Positions 31,181 to 41,021 of a stretch of DNA of 64,000 nucleotides are shown one piece after another. The notes beneath the pieces were generated by a model. The model was not told the origin of the DNA, searched no databases, and saw nothing but the letters and a program-made list of their open reading frames with translations. The position numbers and the translations under genes are program-made. The DNA lies in NCBI GenBank assembly GCA_963556255.1, contig OY744611.1, positions 8,197,474-8,261,473 of the forward strand, written 5' to 3'. Source of the stretch: Allolobophora icterica. Its lineage: Eukaryota; Annelida; Clitellata; Crassiclitellata; Lumbricidae. Position 1 is the first letter of the stretch. Every line of letters begins with the position of its first letter.

Positions 31181-32162
31181 TATAAATAATCCTACATTAC
31201 GTGAGCGCGTCGAAAGAGCGATAGTTAAACCTATTTTGGCGACAAAAGCTAACCTTGGTTTAGGTTTAATTTCTTCCGATTCAAAGCCGGGTGTAAAAAC
31301 ACCGCCAAAATGGACGGATGAACTCGCTGAACAATTACATAAACCTATAGTAAGACATTTTACAAAAAGGAAGGTTTACGTTACAGATGTTGACGAGATT
31401 TGGGCTGCAGATCTTATAGACATGCAGGCTTTCGCGGAATATAACGATGGCGTTAAATATTTATTAGGTGTTATCGATATATTTTCAAAATACGGGTGGC
31501 TTGTCCCGATAAAAGATAAGAGCGGAAAATCTGTGTTCGATGCTTTCACCAAAATATTTTCCAGTAGCGGACGAAAACCCGAGAAACTGTGGGTCGATAA
31601 AGGAAAAGAATTTTACAATAAAGACGTGAAATCATTAGGAATCCAGTTATATTCTACTGAGAATGAAGAGAAGTCATCCGTTATCGAACGATGGAATCGA
31701 ACCATGAAAGAGAAGATGTTCAAATATTTTACGGCTAATTCGACTAGAAAATATATAGATGTTTTTGATAATATGGTTTCTCGTTATAACAACACTAGGC
31801 ATTCTTCCATAAAAATGTCTCCAATAAAAGCGAGTATGAAAGCAAATGAGTCCACTGTCTGGATGAATTTATATGGCGGTTTACACCCAGAACCACCTGA
31901 TAAACCTAAATTTTCAATAGGCGATAAAGTAAGAATTTCTAAGAAGAAGAAGTTCTTCGAAAAGGGCTATACGCCTAGATGGACAGAAGAAGTTTTTACT
32001 GTGACAAAAATTCAATACACAGATCCTCCGACGTATAAGATAACAGATTATAACGGAGAAGAAATTCAGGGCACTTTTTACGAACAGGAATTACAGAAAA
32101 CGAATCAAGAAATTTATAGGATCGAAAAGATCATAAAAAACGCGGAAAGAAATCTTTCGTAA
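31167..32162 (+). CDS. INT: Retroviral-type integrase (rve) with SH3/chromo-like C-terminus
   Basis: 331 codons. Residues 1-40 look like the displaced C-terminus of PLA2, so the integrase proper probably begins near residue 45 (PPKWTDELAEQL). The DDE catalytic triad is visible: D82 (WAADLID), D144 (LWVDKGKEF) and E174 (SSVIERWNRTMKE), giving a D-x29-E spacing. The C-terminal ~70 residues (FSIGDKVRISKKKKFFEKG, then TYKITDYNGEEIQGTF) form a small beta-barrel like the SH3/chromo ends of Polinton integrases. It acts on the TIRs and produces the 6-bp target duplication seen here. No stop or frameshift inside the catalytic core. The likely PLA2-integrase fusion order is inferred. Confidence 0.9.
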   Translation: MILNNINNPTLRERVERAIVKPILATKANLGLGLISSDSKPGVKTPPKWTDELAEQLHKPIVRHFTKRKVYVTDVDEIWAADLIDMQAFAEYNDGVKYLLGVIDIFSKYGWLVPIKDKSGKSVFDAFTKIFSSSGRKPEKLWVDKGKEFYNKDVKSLGIQLYSTENEEKSSVIERWNRTMKEKMFKYFTANSTRKYIDVFDNMVSRYNNTRHSSIKMSPIKASMKANESTVWMNLYGGLHPEPPDKPKFSIGDKVRISKKKKFFEKGYTPRWTEEVFTVTKIQYTDPPTYKITDYNGEEIQGTFYEQELQKTNQEIYRIEKIIKNAERNLS

Positions 32163-32380
32163 AGTGGCTGGGATATCCCGAATCTTTTAATTCTTGGGTT
32201 GACAATGAAACCTTGACCACATTGTGATACTGATCGCTCTTAAACACACATTCATTCATTCATTCAATCAATCATTCATTCATTCGAAGAAGTGAAAATA
32301 CTTGTCTGAAATAGGCTATGGTTCGCCGCAACAGAATTCCATAAAAATGTCAACTAGCACGACACTCGCCGAAAGTATGG
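32163..32380. other. Right subterminal region, no gene
   Basis: Short noncoding interval between integrase and right TIR, with an ATTCATTCATTCAATCA repeat near 32250-32285. Confidence 0.6.
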
Positions 32381-32689
32381 GCATTTCCACGAGCACGTAA
32401 TAATTATTGTCGAGAAACTTCGTGCCATTTATACAGGCACAAATAGGCCTACACCACGCACACAAACATTCACACGCAGACGTGTCACGTGACCGATCGT
32501 CATTAACCGATCTTCATTATCTTAACTAGAAAGTACGATGCTGTCAAGCGACGTCAACAGATCACAGTCGCTCCTCCGATAGCCACAAAAAAATGGCTAA
32601 TTAATTAATTGATTAATTAATTAGGTAATTGGGTAATTGGCTATTAATTAATTAGGTAATTGGCGGAGAGGCCTACTTCCTTATCTACT
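32381..32689. repeat. Right terminal inverted repeat of the Polinton
   Basis: 309 bp, the reverse complement of 13701-14033 with small indels and fewer GATCGGTTAATGA units. Ends ...CTTATCTACT. Confidence 0.95.
32424..32493 (-). promoter_or_regulatory. Inward promoter-like module in right TIR
   Basis: GTCACGTGAC (32484-32493) and an inverted TATAAAT (near 32428-32436) mirror the left TIR module and would point transcription into the element from the right. Confidence 0.45.
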
Positions 32690-32866
32690 AAAACGCCGTA
32701 GCGGAATGATCTCAAGAGTGAATACAAAACGCCGTAGCGGAATGCTCTCGAAGAGTGAATACAAAACGCCGTAGCGGAATGCTCTCGAAGAGTGAGTACA
32801 AAACGCCGTAGCGGAATGCTCTCGAAGAGTGAATAAAAAAACGCCGTAGCGTAGAACTCTAAGTAC
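32690..32866. repeat. 37-bp satellite, right flank of the Polinton
   Basis: Continues the array seen at 13572-13700 in the same orientation for about 4.5 units (first unit with an AATGATCTC variant), then breaks down near 32866. Confidence 0.95.
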
Positions 32867-33176
32867 AACCAAAACGTTAGCAGGCCACTAAAATACCCAT
32901 ATTATGTCGTCAGATCGGAAGAACAGACAACGCCAAGCTCTCCGCATCTCTTAAAGACCACGCTTATGTAGAACCCCTTCTGACACCACTCCTTCTACGG
33001 ACCTGGTCAAGCAACACAAAACAACGTTATCCACAGTCCTCATAATCTAAACATAACCATGGACACGAGAGTAAGTATGTAACAACATAAATAATACAAT
33101 ACAAACTGCAGAATACAGAACTTTAAACTGCAGAACACAGAAGTTTAAAAACGGCATCAGAATCAATCTGAGTAGG
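32867..33176. other. No recognisable gene
   Basis: Unremarkable sequence. It repeats AAAACAACGTTATCCACAGT, also present just left of the Polinton near 13550, so this pre-insertion flank is locally duplicated. Confidence 0.5.
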
Positions 33177-33600
33177 CTACAGCATTCTCTCAATGAACTT
33201 TTTCCTCATGTTTTTGTCTAGTGGAGTAAGCGCTCTAACGTGAGACCGAGGTCGGAGTACATAATTTTTAGGTTTCTTGGGTGGGAGCCGTTAATGACAC
33301 ACATGACCAGGGTTGATCAAGACCACCGTAAAAGGTCGACATCCGCATGCATGCACAGTTGGTCGAATGTTGGCTCCTTTCTGCAGGTACCCTAGCCTAG
33401 TCATCTTTTTTAGTATGGCTTGGAGTAGAATTTTATCGTGCTGGGATGCAAAGCCATACCATGCAGGGCTTGCACAAAGCAGACGTGCCACTGTCTTGCC
33501 CTTGCAACATCAAAGATTTTTGGGCCCTTGAGTCCGTGGGCTTTCAGCACTCGTAGTGCATAGAGGGACTGCCTTGCCCTGCAACAGATGTGTTTAACAA
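33177..33600 (-). pseudogene. LINE ORF2 C-terminal fragment, same family as 41127-44042
   Basis: Minus-strand translation has an ASPAWYGFASQHDKILLQAI block and, at the end, YVLRPRSHVRALTPLDKN. These align with SAWWGYVGQRGRERLQAI and YTLRPRVHNRVLPTADSL of the intact LINE at 41127-44042. 5'-truncated and frameshifted. Confidence 0.7.
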
Positions 33601-34255
33601 AAGCAAGTTTTCAGTAATCGTAACAACGACGTAACACCCAAGACCCTCATTTCTATTACCCTAGTCCCTAGAGATACCTGATATGACGGGTATTGTGACG
33701 CCTCCCTTTGGTGTGGGAGTTTGGTAGTGTAAACAATTCCAGCGATCCACTTGTAAATCAGTCCTTAAGCCCCAGGTTAGCAAAATGTAGACAGTGTCAT
33801 ATGATAATGCAGAGCTATGAGACAACTCCTTCATAATGTCTGAACATGTATATTAATAATTCAAGTTCAATCCATAGAAAACATGCAAATGGCGACAGTA
33901 TGTCATCGAGCTAATTAACGGATTTATAAACATGTGTCTTTTTAGATTCTTTCCTAACCAGCATCTGTTATGAGGTTAGAATAATATTATTTCTGCCTAC
34001 GTAAATATCTACCCACAGGGAAATTGACTGAACATTGTATCTCAAAAGAGCCAGGTGTGTTCTTGCAGGCGCCGTTCAACTCGCATCTCCATGTAGATTA
34101 GTTGACTGCTCGTAGCGTTATGTTCTGACGAGAGTACCTCCGTTGAGATTCGTCTTCGTCCGCTTCAGCGATCGTATCGTTCCTCCCAAAGGAAAATCGT
34201 TCAGCACACCGTCGAAATGTGTCGTACAACGTTCTCGTATCGCTCACCCACACTC
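33601..34255. other. No recognisable gene
   Basis: No supported coding sequence or named repeat. Confidence 0.4.
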
Positions 34256-35058
34256 GACCTTCGAGTTTAGTAGTACATAGCCTGTTCTAATGTCTGATCG
34301 TTCCGACAGTATGGCAGAAGAGTAACACCGCAACCATTCGTTCGATGGTTAAATTCGATGCAAAACGTCACTCTAACTCGCTTACAGAGGTTCTATCGAA
34401 GATTCACTTCTCAACTTCACTAAATGATCGTCTACTAAGAACTGGTATTCTTTATTTCGACCGACTCGGGAGTTTGCGAGGCAATAGTTCTCGCAAGCAA
34501 CTGCTCCGTCAACTGCGTAATTGAATTCTTTCCGCACGGTCAACGGTAAGCAGCAGAGGTTAAAACTTTGTGTGTGATTTGTAAAATAAAAGAAATAACC
34601 AAGAGGAGTTTTCGGACCTCATGAAGTGACAGTATACTATTAATTGAGCTACTCATACGCAGAAATAGAGAATTAAAGGGATCAGTCAAGTAGATGGATT
34701 ATATAAAGAATAGGACAGTGTCAGTAGAAGAAAAGGTTAACTATTCAACCTCTACTTATAGCTCTCAACTATGCTGTTGTTATATATGAAGTACCAAAAG
34801 ACCTAGGATAGAGTAGATATTCAAAGCATAAAATTAAGAGAGAATAATAATAATATCTTTGGTACGTGTTGCCAGACTGGTAGCAAATATGAGCCAGAGT
34901 CGTCAGCAATTATCTTGGTACAGAATCTATTGCGCAAAGTAAAGTGAAAATATCACATTTTAATAAGAAAAAAGTGTGAAAGCGTATTTTGAAGTTATAT
35001 TGTCGGAACGATCAGACATTAGAACAGGTCATGTAGCCTACTACTAAACTCGAAGGTC
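34256..35058. mobile_element. Element with ~60-bp inverted ends (~803 bp)
   Basis: GACCTTCGAGTTTAGTAG at 34256 is matched by its reverse complement ending at 35058, and the inversion extends through GTCTGATCGTTCCGACA on both arms. The interior contains the right copy of the ~450-bp dispersed repeat. No target duplication or ORF was found, so it could be a foldback element or a nested pair. Confidence 0.55.
34562..35005. repeat. Right copy of the ~450-bp inverted dispersed repeat
   Basis: Reverse complement of 12423-13168 without the SINE. Stretches such as ACTCATACGCAGAAATAGAG correspond between copies. Confidence 0.85.
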
Positions 35059-35459
35059 TTCGTTCCGAGCAGACGATTTTCAAGGTAGTCCGTTACAATT
35101 CGACCCGCTCAATCAGGTACATCCACAACTTTTCGTTATAGTCTCGTAGTCACAAACTACCAAGTTGAGCCTATATTAAAATTACATACTACACAACACA
35201 ACCCTTTAGTTATTTACATTAATTAAGAAGGGCCGTGTGTTCCAGGGCATTGCTACAGGTATCCTCCCGTGAAAAACCTCACCTCTTCTATAGACTATAT
35301 CTCATTAACATCTCCTGTGTCTTATTCTGGTTTACTTGTAGGTTACACGACTCAGTCCAATTACCCATATGGTTTAGTTCTTCCATAACTGTGTAGGTAT
35401 TTGAGTGAGGTATCATGAGGTATTATATATATATATGTATTTATACACTACACACTAAT
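35059..35459. other. No recognisable gene
   Basis: Noncoding, with a short (TA)n run near 35427-35440. Confidence 0.4.
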
Positions 35460-36587
35460 AAACACTACACACCGTGATTCCTTCAATGAGGCCTTGCTTC
35501 GTGGCCCTGCCTTCGCCGACCCGTCATCCTCAACCGAAGCATCGACTGTCGATCTTTTCACCCTCTACGAGACCACCATGACGGATCTTGTTAACACCTT
35601 ACTTCCGTCACACAAAGCCAGAACGCGCCGGTCTGCTCTCGCACCGTGGTTTGACGCCGAGTGTCTTTCGTTTCGGCCCCATGGTCGTCTTCTGGAGAGG
35701 CGTTATAGGCGCACTAAGCTACCTGTTGACCGCGCTGCTTTGGTGCAATACGTCCGTGAGATGCATCGGCAGTACAGATGGAAGAGCAGGCCTACAGTAC
35801 TGGGAACATAAGATCGCTTGCCACTCGGGGGAACCTAATAGTCTCCGGTCGACCTGCGGGACGCTCAGCTATACCACTCTTCTCGCCAGATGCCTTTCTC
35901 GAGGCATTTACTGCAAAAGTACGTTATGTCCACTGATGGTTCTCCGCCGGCCTATGCACCGACTAGTTGCAAGCTCTCCACCCTGGATCCGGTCACAAGC
36001 CACGAGCAAAAGTGTGTTACGAGTCTATCCATTACAGCTGTCACAATATTCTAAGATTTCATTAGTAACCGCTTTCGTCCTCTCATCGCCGCTGAATGTA
36101 AAAACTGTCAAAAATCCAATTATATGCTGTTTAAAGGACGGTGAAAATATGTTTCGGATAACATTCCCCGCTTAAGCATTGATGGCGCCCAATTAACCAA
36201 AGTCACTGGAGTTAAATTTCTGGGCGTCATCATTAATGTAAACATTTCATGTAGCTAATAAAGTCTCTATATCGGTAGGTATTATATGCAGGCTTATTTT
36301 GTCCTTACCGGCCCACTCCCTTAGGCTTCTTTATAATGCTCTCATACTGCCTTATCTGAATTATTGTACAACAATATGGGCAGGTGGCTACCAAAGCTAC
36401 TTGAAACCTTTATTTATATTACAAACACGAGTTATGAGAATTGATTGTGATACCCACTATCTAGCCCCTAGCTCTAAGTTGTTTAAAACTAAAAAAATCC
36501 TGAATGTGTTAGACATTTATCGTCTCCAATTAGCACTTTTAATGTACAGACACTATCGAGGCATCCTGCCTGTAACATTTAGCTCCT
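35460..36587 (+). pseudogene. CR1-like LINE ORF2, 5' portion of a split copy
   Basis: A linker region before the reverse transcriptase is readable (LAPWFDAECLSFRPHGRLLERRYRRTKL). An internally deleted, frameshifted region follows, and from 36180 the C-terminal reverse transcriptase (LSIDGAQLTKVTGVKFLGVI, then LRLLYNALILPYLNYCTTIW). The copy is interrupted at 36588 by another LINE and resumes at 39983. The palm domain with FADD/YADD is missing. Confidence 0.75.
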
Positions 36588-36610
36588 GTTCTGTTCTGTT
36601 TTCTCCTCCG

Positions 36611-38977
36611 TCAGGTATACACCGACGATGAGGCTTCGACCAGACGTCTCCAAGTCTCTCTGTCTCTGATCTTATCCATAGCGTCTCTCATATCCATTCC
36701 TTGTGCCTTCAGATCCTCCATGACATTGTCCATCCATGTCTTTGTCTGTCTTCCTCTGCTTCGCACTCCCTCTACGTGTCCGTAGAGCGCCATAGCTGGT
36801 AGTCTGGTGTTGTCCATTCTTGTCACATGACCAAACCATGTGAGTCTTCTTTTCCTGATCTTGTCTATCACTGTTTCTTTTTGATCCAACTCCTTTCTGA
36901 TCACCTCGTTGCGGATTTTATCCCTTCTAGTTCTACCCCTTATTCTTCGCAGCCAGCTCATTTCTGCTACGAGCAACCTCCTTTCGTCTTCTTTGCGCAG
37001 GCACCAGCACTCGGCGCCGTACAGCAGGACTGGGATGACGAATGTTCTATATAGTTTCAGCTTTGTTTTTATCGATATGTTGTGTGTTTTCCAGATCTTA
37101 TTCAATTTCCCGAACATTGCTGACCCAAGTCCAATCCTGCGCTTTATATCTCTTGTGCATTGCCCATCCTCTGTTATTAGGCCTCCTAGGTATACAAATT
37201 CTGTCACTTGTTCTAACATCTCGTTTTCCAGCGTAACTTCTAGCTCCTCGTGTTGTTTCCCAATGGTCATTGCTTTTGTCTTTTGTGTGTTGATTTTTAA
37301 TCCAAATCTCTTGCTACTCTCCTGTACTCTGTCAGTTAGCCTTTGTAATTGTCCCTGCGATTCCGAGACCAGGTCGATGTCATCTGCAAATCGCAGGTTG
37401 TTAATCAGCTGTCCATTGACCAGGACGCCGGCCTTTTCCGATCTCTTCGCAAAGCTCATCATTGCTTCCAGGAGCATGTTGAACAGGTCCGGTGATAATC
37501 CACATCCTTGTCTCACACCTACCGTGACTCTGAACCACTCCGTTAACTCCCCGTCTACTCTTACTGCGCTCATCGACTTGCTATACAAATCCTCCAGCAG
37601 CAGCACCAGTTCCTCCGGGACTCCGTAGTTCCTTAGTACCTGCCACAGCCCCTCTTGCCATACACTATCGAATGCCTGTTTGAAGTCTATGAAATTGTTA
37701 TACAGAGTTCTATTCTGGCCGAAATACTTTTCTGACAGTTGTCTAATTACACACAGCTGGTCTATTGTTCCTCTTCCAGCTCTGAATCCCGCCTGTTCCT
37801 CCGCCAGTACCTCCTCGACATATCGCCTCAGACGCTGTTGCAGTACTCGGGTGTATACTTTCCCTGGGATGCTCAGTAGGCTAATTCCCCTGTAGTTGCT
37901 GCATTCCTTCCTGTCGCCTTTCTTGTGCACTGGTATAATCACAGCTCTCCCCCAATCCTCTGGGCATTTCTTTTCCTGATATACTTTATTGCATAGTGTA
38001 TGCATCATTTGCACTGAGCATCCATCTCCAGCTTGTATCATTTCTGCCATGATGTTATCTTCTCCTGGTGCCTTCCTTGCCTTCAGTCTCCATATAGCTG
38101 TCTCTACCTCACTCTCAAGGATATCCTCCATATGTTCCTGTTGGTTGCTTCCTGGTAGCTCATCTAATAGTGTCATATCCACGGGATTACTTTCATTGTA
38201 TAGTTCTTCATAGTATTGTTTCCACCTATTTTTGATTTCTTTTGTATCTTCCAGCGTTTTTCCCTCCTTGTCCTTTACTGTCACGGATTTTGATGTAACC
38301 GTACCGCAGATTTCGTTTACTACCTGGAACAGTTTTCGAGTGTTCCGGTTTCCGGCGTGGCTCTCTACCTCTTTGCATCTGTCCTCCAGCCATTGTTCTT
38401 TACACTGTCTTGCCTTCTTTTTAATCTCTCTAGTCAGCTTGTTGTATCCTTTCCTGTTTTCCTCGCTCTGTGTTTTTGTTGCCCTCCGGTCTCTTCTCTG
38501 GTTACTCATATCAAGAACCTCCTGTGATATCCATGGAGCCCTCTTTTGTTGTTTCCTATAGCCTATTACTTGCTGCGCTGCTTCTGTATAGATGGTCTTA
38601 ACCTCTCTCCATACTTCTTCTGCTGTGTTCAAGTCCTCTGTGTTAGCCCTCCTCCACTTGTCGTGTAACAGGTTGCTGTACTGTTGCCTGGTCGTTCCCT
38701 CCTTGAGTTTTTCTACATCAAATCTTCTTCCCAGTCTTTCCTTGTTGATTGTTTCAGCTTTAATCTTATTCCGGCCATTACCAGTTTGTGGTCCGAGGCT
38801 ATGTCTGGTCTGGAGAATGGTCTGCATGTTGATACACTGCTTTTCCATCTGTTGTTTACCAGTATGTAGTCTATCATGTTTCTTGTCCTTCCATCTGGTG
38901 ATTCCCATGTCCACTTTCTTTTGGCTTTCCTTTGGTAGAATACAGTGTTCATTACTGTGAGGTTGTTGGTTAGACAA
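36611..38977 (-). pseudogene. CFDP2-like LINE reverse transcriptase region
   Basis: A 788-codon frame, of which the authentic LINE part starts near 38730 (RRFDVEKLKEGTTRQQYSNL). It has the complete palm: motif 0/1 VIIPVHKKGDRKECSNYRGI, A FIDFKQAFDSVW, B VRQGCGLSPDLF, C LRFADDIDLV. The C-terminus carries WLRRIRGRTRRDKIRN, WFGHVTRMDN and RGRQTKTWMDN blocks. The first ~80 codons are out-of-frame endonuclease sequence. A one-base shift near 38727 separates it from the endonuclease frame, so the ORF is broken, although the polymerase domain is entire. Confidence 0.9.
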
Positions 38978-39671
38978 AAGTTAAGTAATCTCTCCCCTCT
39001 TTCGTTTTCTGTTCCATATCCGAACTTTCCCAGTGCTCCTCCCCACGTCCTCCAATCGCTTCCTACCTTTGCATTGAAATCTCCCATAATTATGACTAGG
39101 TCTTGGCTGGGTGTATCCCGGATCGCGCTTTGCAGTGCTGCGTTGAATTCTTCTATTGCCTCCTCTGTCGAATCTGATGTTGGTGCATATACCTGAACGA
39201 TTGTCGCCTTTCCGCAGGATGTCCTAAACCTCGCCTTTACAATGCGTGGTCCTATTGTGTTATATCCTATCATCGCCTTGGCCATCTCCTTCTTCATAAT
39301 CAGAGCGACTCCATCCTGGTGTCTGTTGTCCGTTCTCCCCGGGTATATGATCTTGTACTCGTCTTTGATCCTGTCCATCTCACCTCTGACAATCCCATAA
39401 TGCTCCACTTAGTATCTCCAAGCTGGTGGAGCAATAATATTATGTCCAGCTGCCCAGCCGCGTGCAGCGTTCTTACGTTCCATGTTCCGATGTACATTTT
39501 TTCTTTGCAATTGATTATATATTCTCCCCTACATCGTCCGTTGCAAGGGTTTTTCTGGTTGACGACCTGAGTAGCCTTGCTGTTTCTACTCCTGCCGGAC
39601 GCGACTCTCCTATGCATTTGCATCGGAGACCCGTTAACGTCGTTATCTAGGTCTGTACTTGTGTCTATCAT
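38713..39671 (-). pseudogene. CFDP2-like LINE APE endonuclease region
   Basis: Two frames joined near 39385. The first gives MYIGTWNVRTLHAAGQLD and IMGLSEVRWTG. The second gives TDNRHQDGVALIM, VQVYAPTSDS, IIMGDFNAKVG, NMIDYILV and IASDHKLV, covering the exonuclease-endonuclease-phosphatase catalytic residues (N, E, D/N, D-H). A single-base shift breaks it. Confidence 0.85.
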
Positions 39672-39920
39672 GTCGAAGTTTCTTGGTCCTATACCAGGTG
39701 GTGACCATTCCTCTCCTGGCAGGGTAAGGAAGCCGGTGGGCCTTGATCGGCCTCTTTCGCCCTAAGGTGTCCTTCCAGCACCTACCTCCTGCGTTGGCCA
39801 GCCATTTTCGGGGTTCCTGGTGAGCCTGTCCACCTCGCGTATCGCCCTAGGTGGTTCTTCGGCTGAGCCTTCACCACTGATGGCATAGCCCCACCAGGCG
39901 ATCCCTTACTTGGCTGTTCA

Positions 39921-39969
39921 CCCCCCCCCCCACCACGGTGAGGTGCAGGTAGGATTGGGGGGGGGGGGG
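39921..39969. other. C-run / G-run hairpin at the 5' edge of the LINE
   Basis: CACCCCCCCCCCCACC and, 25 bp on, a 12-G run can pair into a hairpin around CACGGTGAGGTG. It sits exactly at the 5' end of the inserted LINE. Confidence 0.6.
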
Positions 39970-39982
39970 ACATTTAGCTCCT

Positions 39983-40582
39983 ATTTCACTATAAATGCGA
40001 CTATCCATAATCATGACACTGGTAATAGAGATAAATATCGATCCGATGTATGCAATACTAATGTACGCAGTTTCTCCATTCGAGTAAAAGGCCCGCAACT
40101 TTGGAACTCAATCGATTCTAACCTACGTGCACTGTGCTCACTAATTGTTTTCAAGAATGCTTACAGAAAATTCTTGATTGATCAATACTAGCTTTTATTG
40201 ACATAATTACTGACTAACCTTATTCTCGCTATGTAATATTCTCGCTATACATGACGGGTATATCTGTAAAAATAGATATTACATAAGTGTCACTTTGCTG
40301 GTCGTTTTATACACGGGAATACAATTATCCGGTGATGACTCCACAAGCTACTACAGCTTCTTCTCCTCGGGAATCGTCTCTTTATTGTGTCTCAACGTTT
40401 TAGCAATCTATCGTGACTTCTAACTACACTGGTATTAACAATGTTAAAATATAAAAATCTTATTATTTGTATATCATTATACTCTTCACTTTTATGATGC
40501 ATGATGTTATCTAAATAGCTGCTCGATTAAATATTGCCTGTTTGCATTTGATTTTAATAAATTGATTTGATTTGATTTGATG
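39983..40582 (+). pseudogene. CR1-like LINE ORF2 3' portion and tail
   Basis: Continuation of 35460-36587 after the nested LINE: NVRSFSIRVKGPQLWNSID plus a final FKNAYRKFLIDQY. A 3' UTR follows and ends in a (TTTGA)n tail at ~40555-40580. Confidence 0.8.
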
Positions 40583-41021
40583 TGACAACTCAGTTGAAAT
40601 TCGATTGTTTATGCGAGACAGTTAGCATAGTAGGTTATCGGGCCATCTAATCCAAGCTGTACTTTCCCTGGTTGATAGACTGTTCTAATTTGATCTCAGA
40701 CGATACAATCGGAAAGTTTTATAACAAAACAAAGCTCACTGTGGTTTGACGCTGACGAAAGCGCATAATAAATTACACCTTTAATTTCCCAATCCCCTTA
40801 TATTGCTAACATTCAAACAACGTGCAAAAGGCTTTCTTTGTCAGGATCATCATTGCAAAACAATTTACAAAGCAGTCCCTGCCAACCATAGTACGGTACT
40901 TTATCGTTTAAGCGTTCCATGTCATTTTATTATTATTAGTAGTAGGCCTAGGCCTACGTATTTATTAAGCGCCACTTTCTTATGCTAAGCATCTGTCGAT
41001 AGCGCTGAACAATCGTGAGTG
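40583..41021. other. No recognisable gene
   Basis: AT-rich, includes a TAGGCCTAGGCCTA palindrome near 40945. No coding signal. Confidence 0.4.

Larger units (their letters stand above)
13701..32689. mobile_element. Polinton/Maverick (adintovirus-like) element, 18,989 bp
   Basis: Both ends can be placed to the base. The termini begin AGTAGATAAGGAAGTAGGCC and end with its reverse complement. The target duplication AAAACG (13695-13700, 32690-32695) is 6 bp, the size expected for Polintons, and the AGT...ACT ends and ~19 kb length also fit. The inside encodes protein-primed DNA polymerase B, DDE integrase, packaging ATPase, adenain-like protease, capsid, penton-like and fibre proteins, and a PLA2 protein. 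Multiple stops, frameshifts, a hAT insertion and a gene-to-gene copying event mark it as a decaying copy, although about half of its ORFs are still open. Confidence 0.95.
36588..39969 (-). mobile_element. CFDP2-like LINE, near full length (3,382 bp)
   Basis: A 13-bp target duplication ACATTTAGCTCCT (36575-36587 and 39970-39982) bounds the element exactly. It reads on the minus strand: GC-rich 5' region, endonuclease, reverse transcriptase, short 3' end with a CAGAACAGAAC-type tail. It inserted antisense into a CR1-like LINE. Confidence 0.9.

Noticed and set aside
13572..32866. The 37-bp repeats as part of the Polinton TIR
   Set aside because: They run in the same direction on both sides whereas the TIRs are inverted, and the target duplication falls inside the unit.
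36909..39196. Long plus-strand Ser-rich frames
   Set aside because: Antisense shadows of the CFDP2-like LINE, whose minus-strand motifs are complete.
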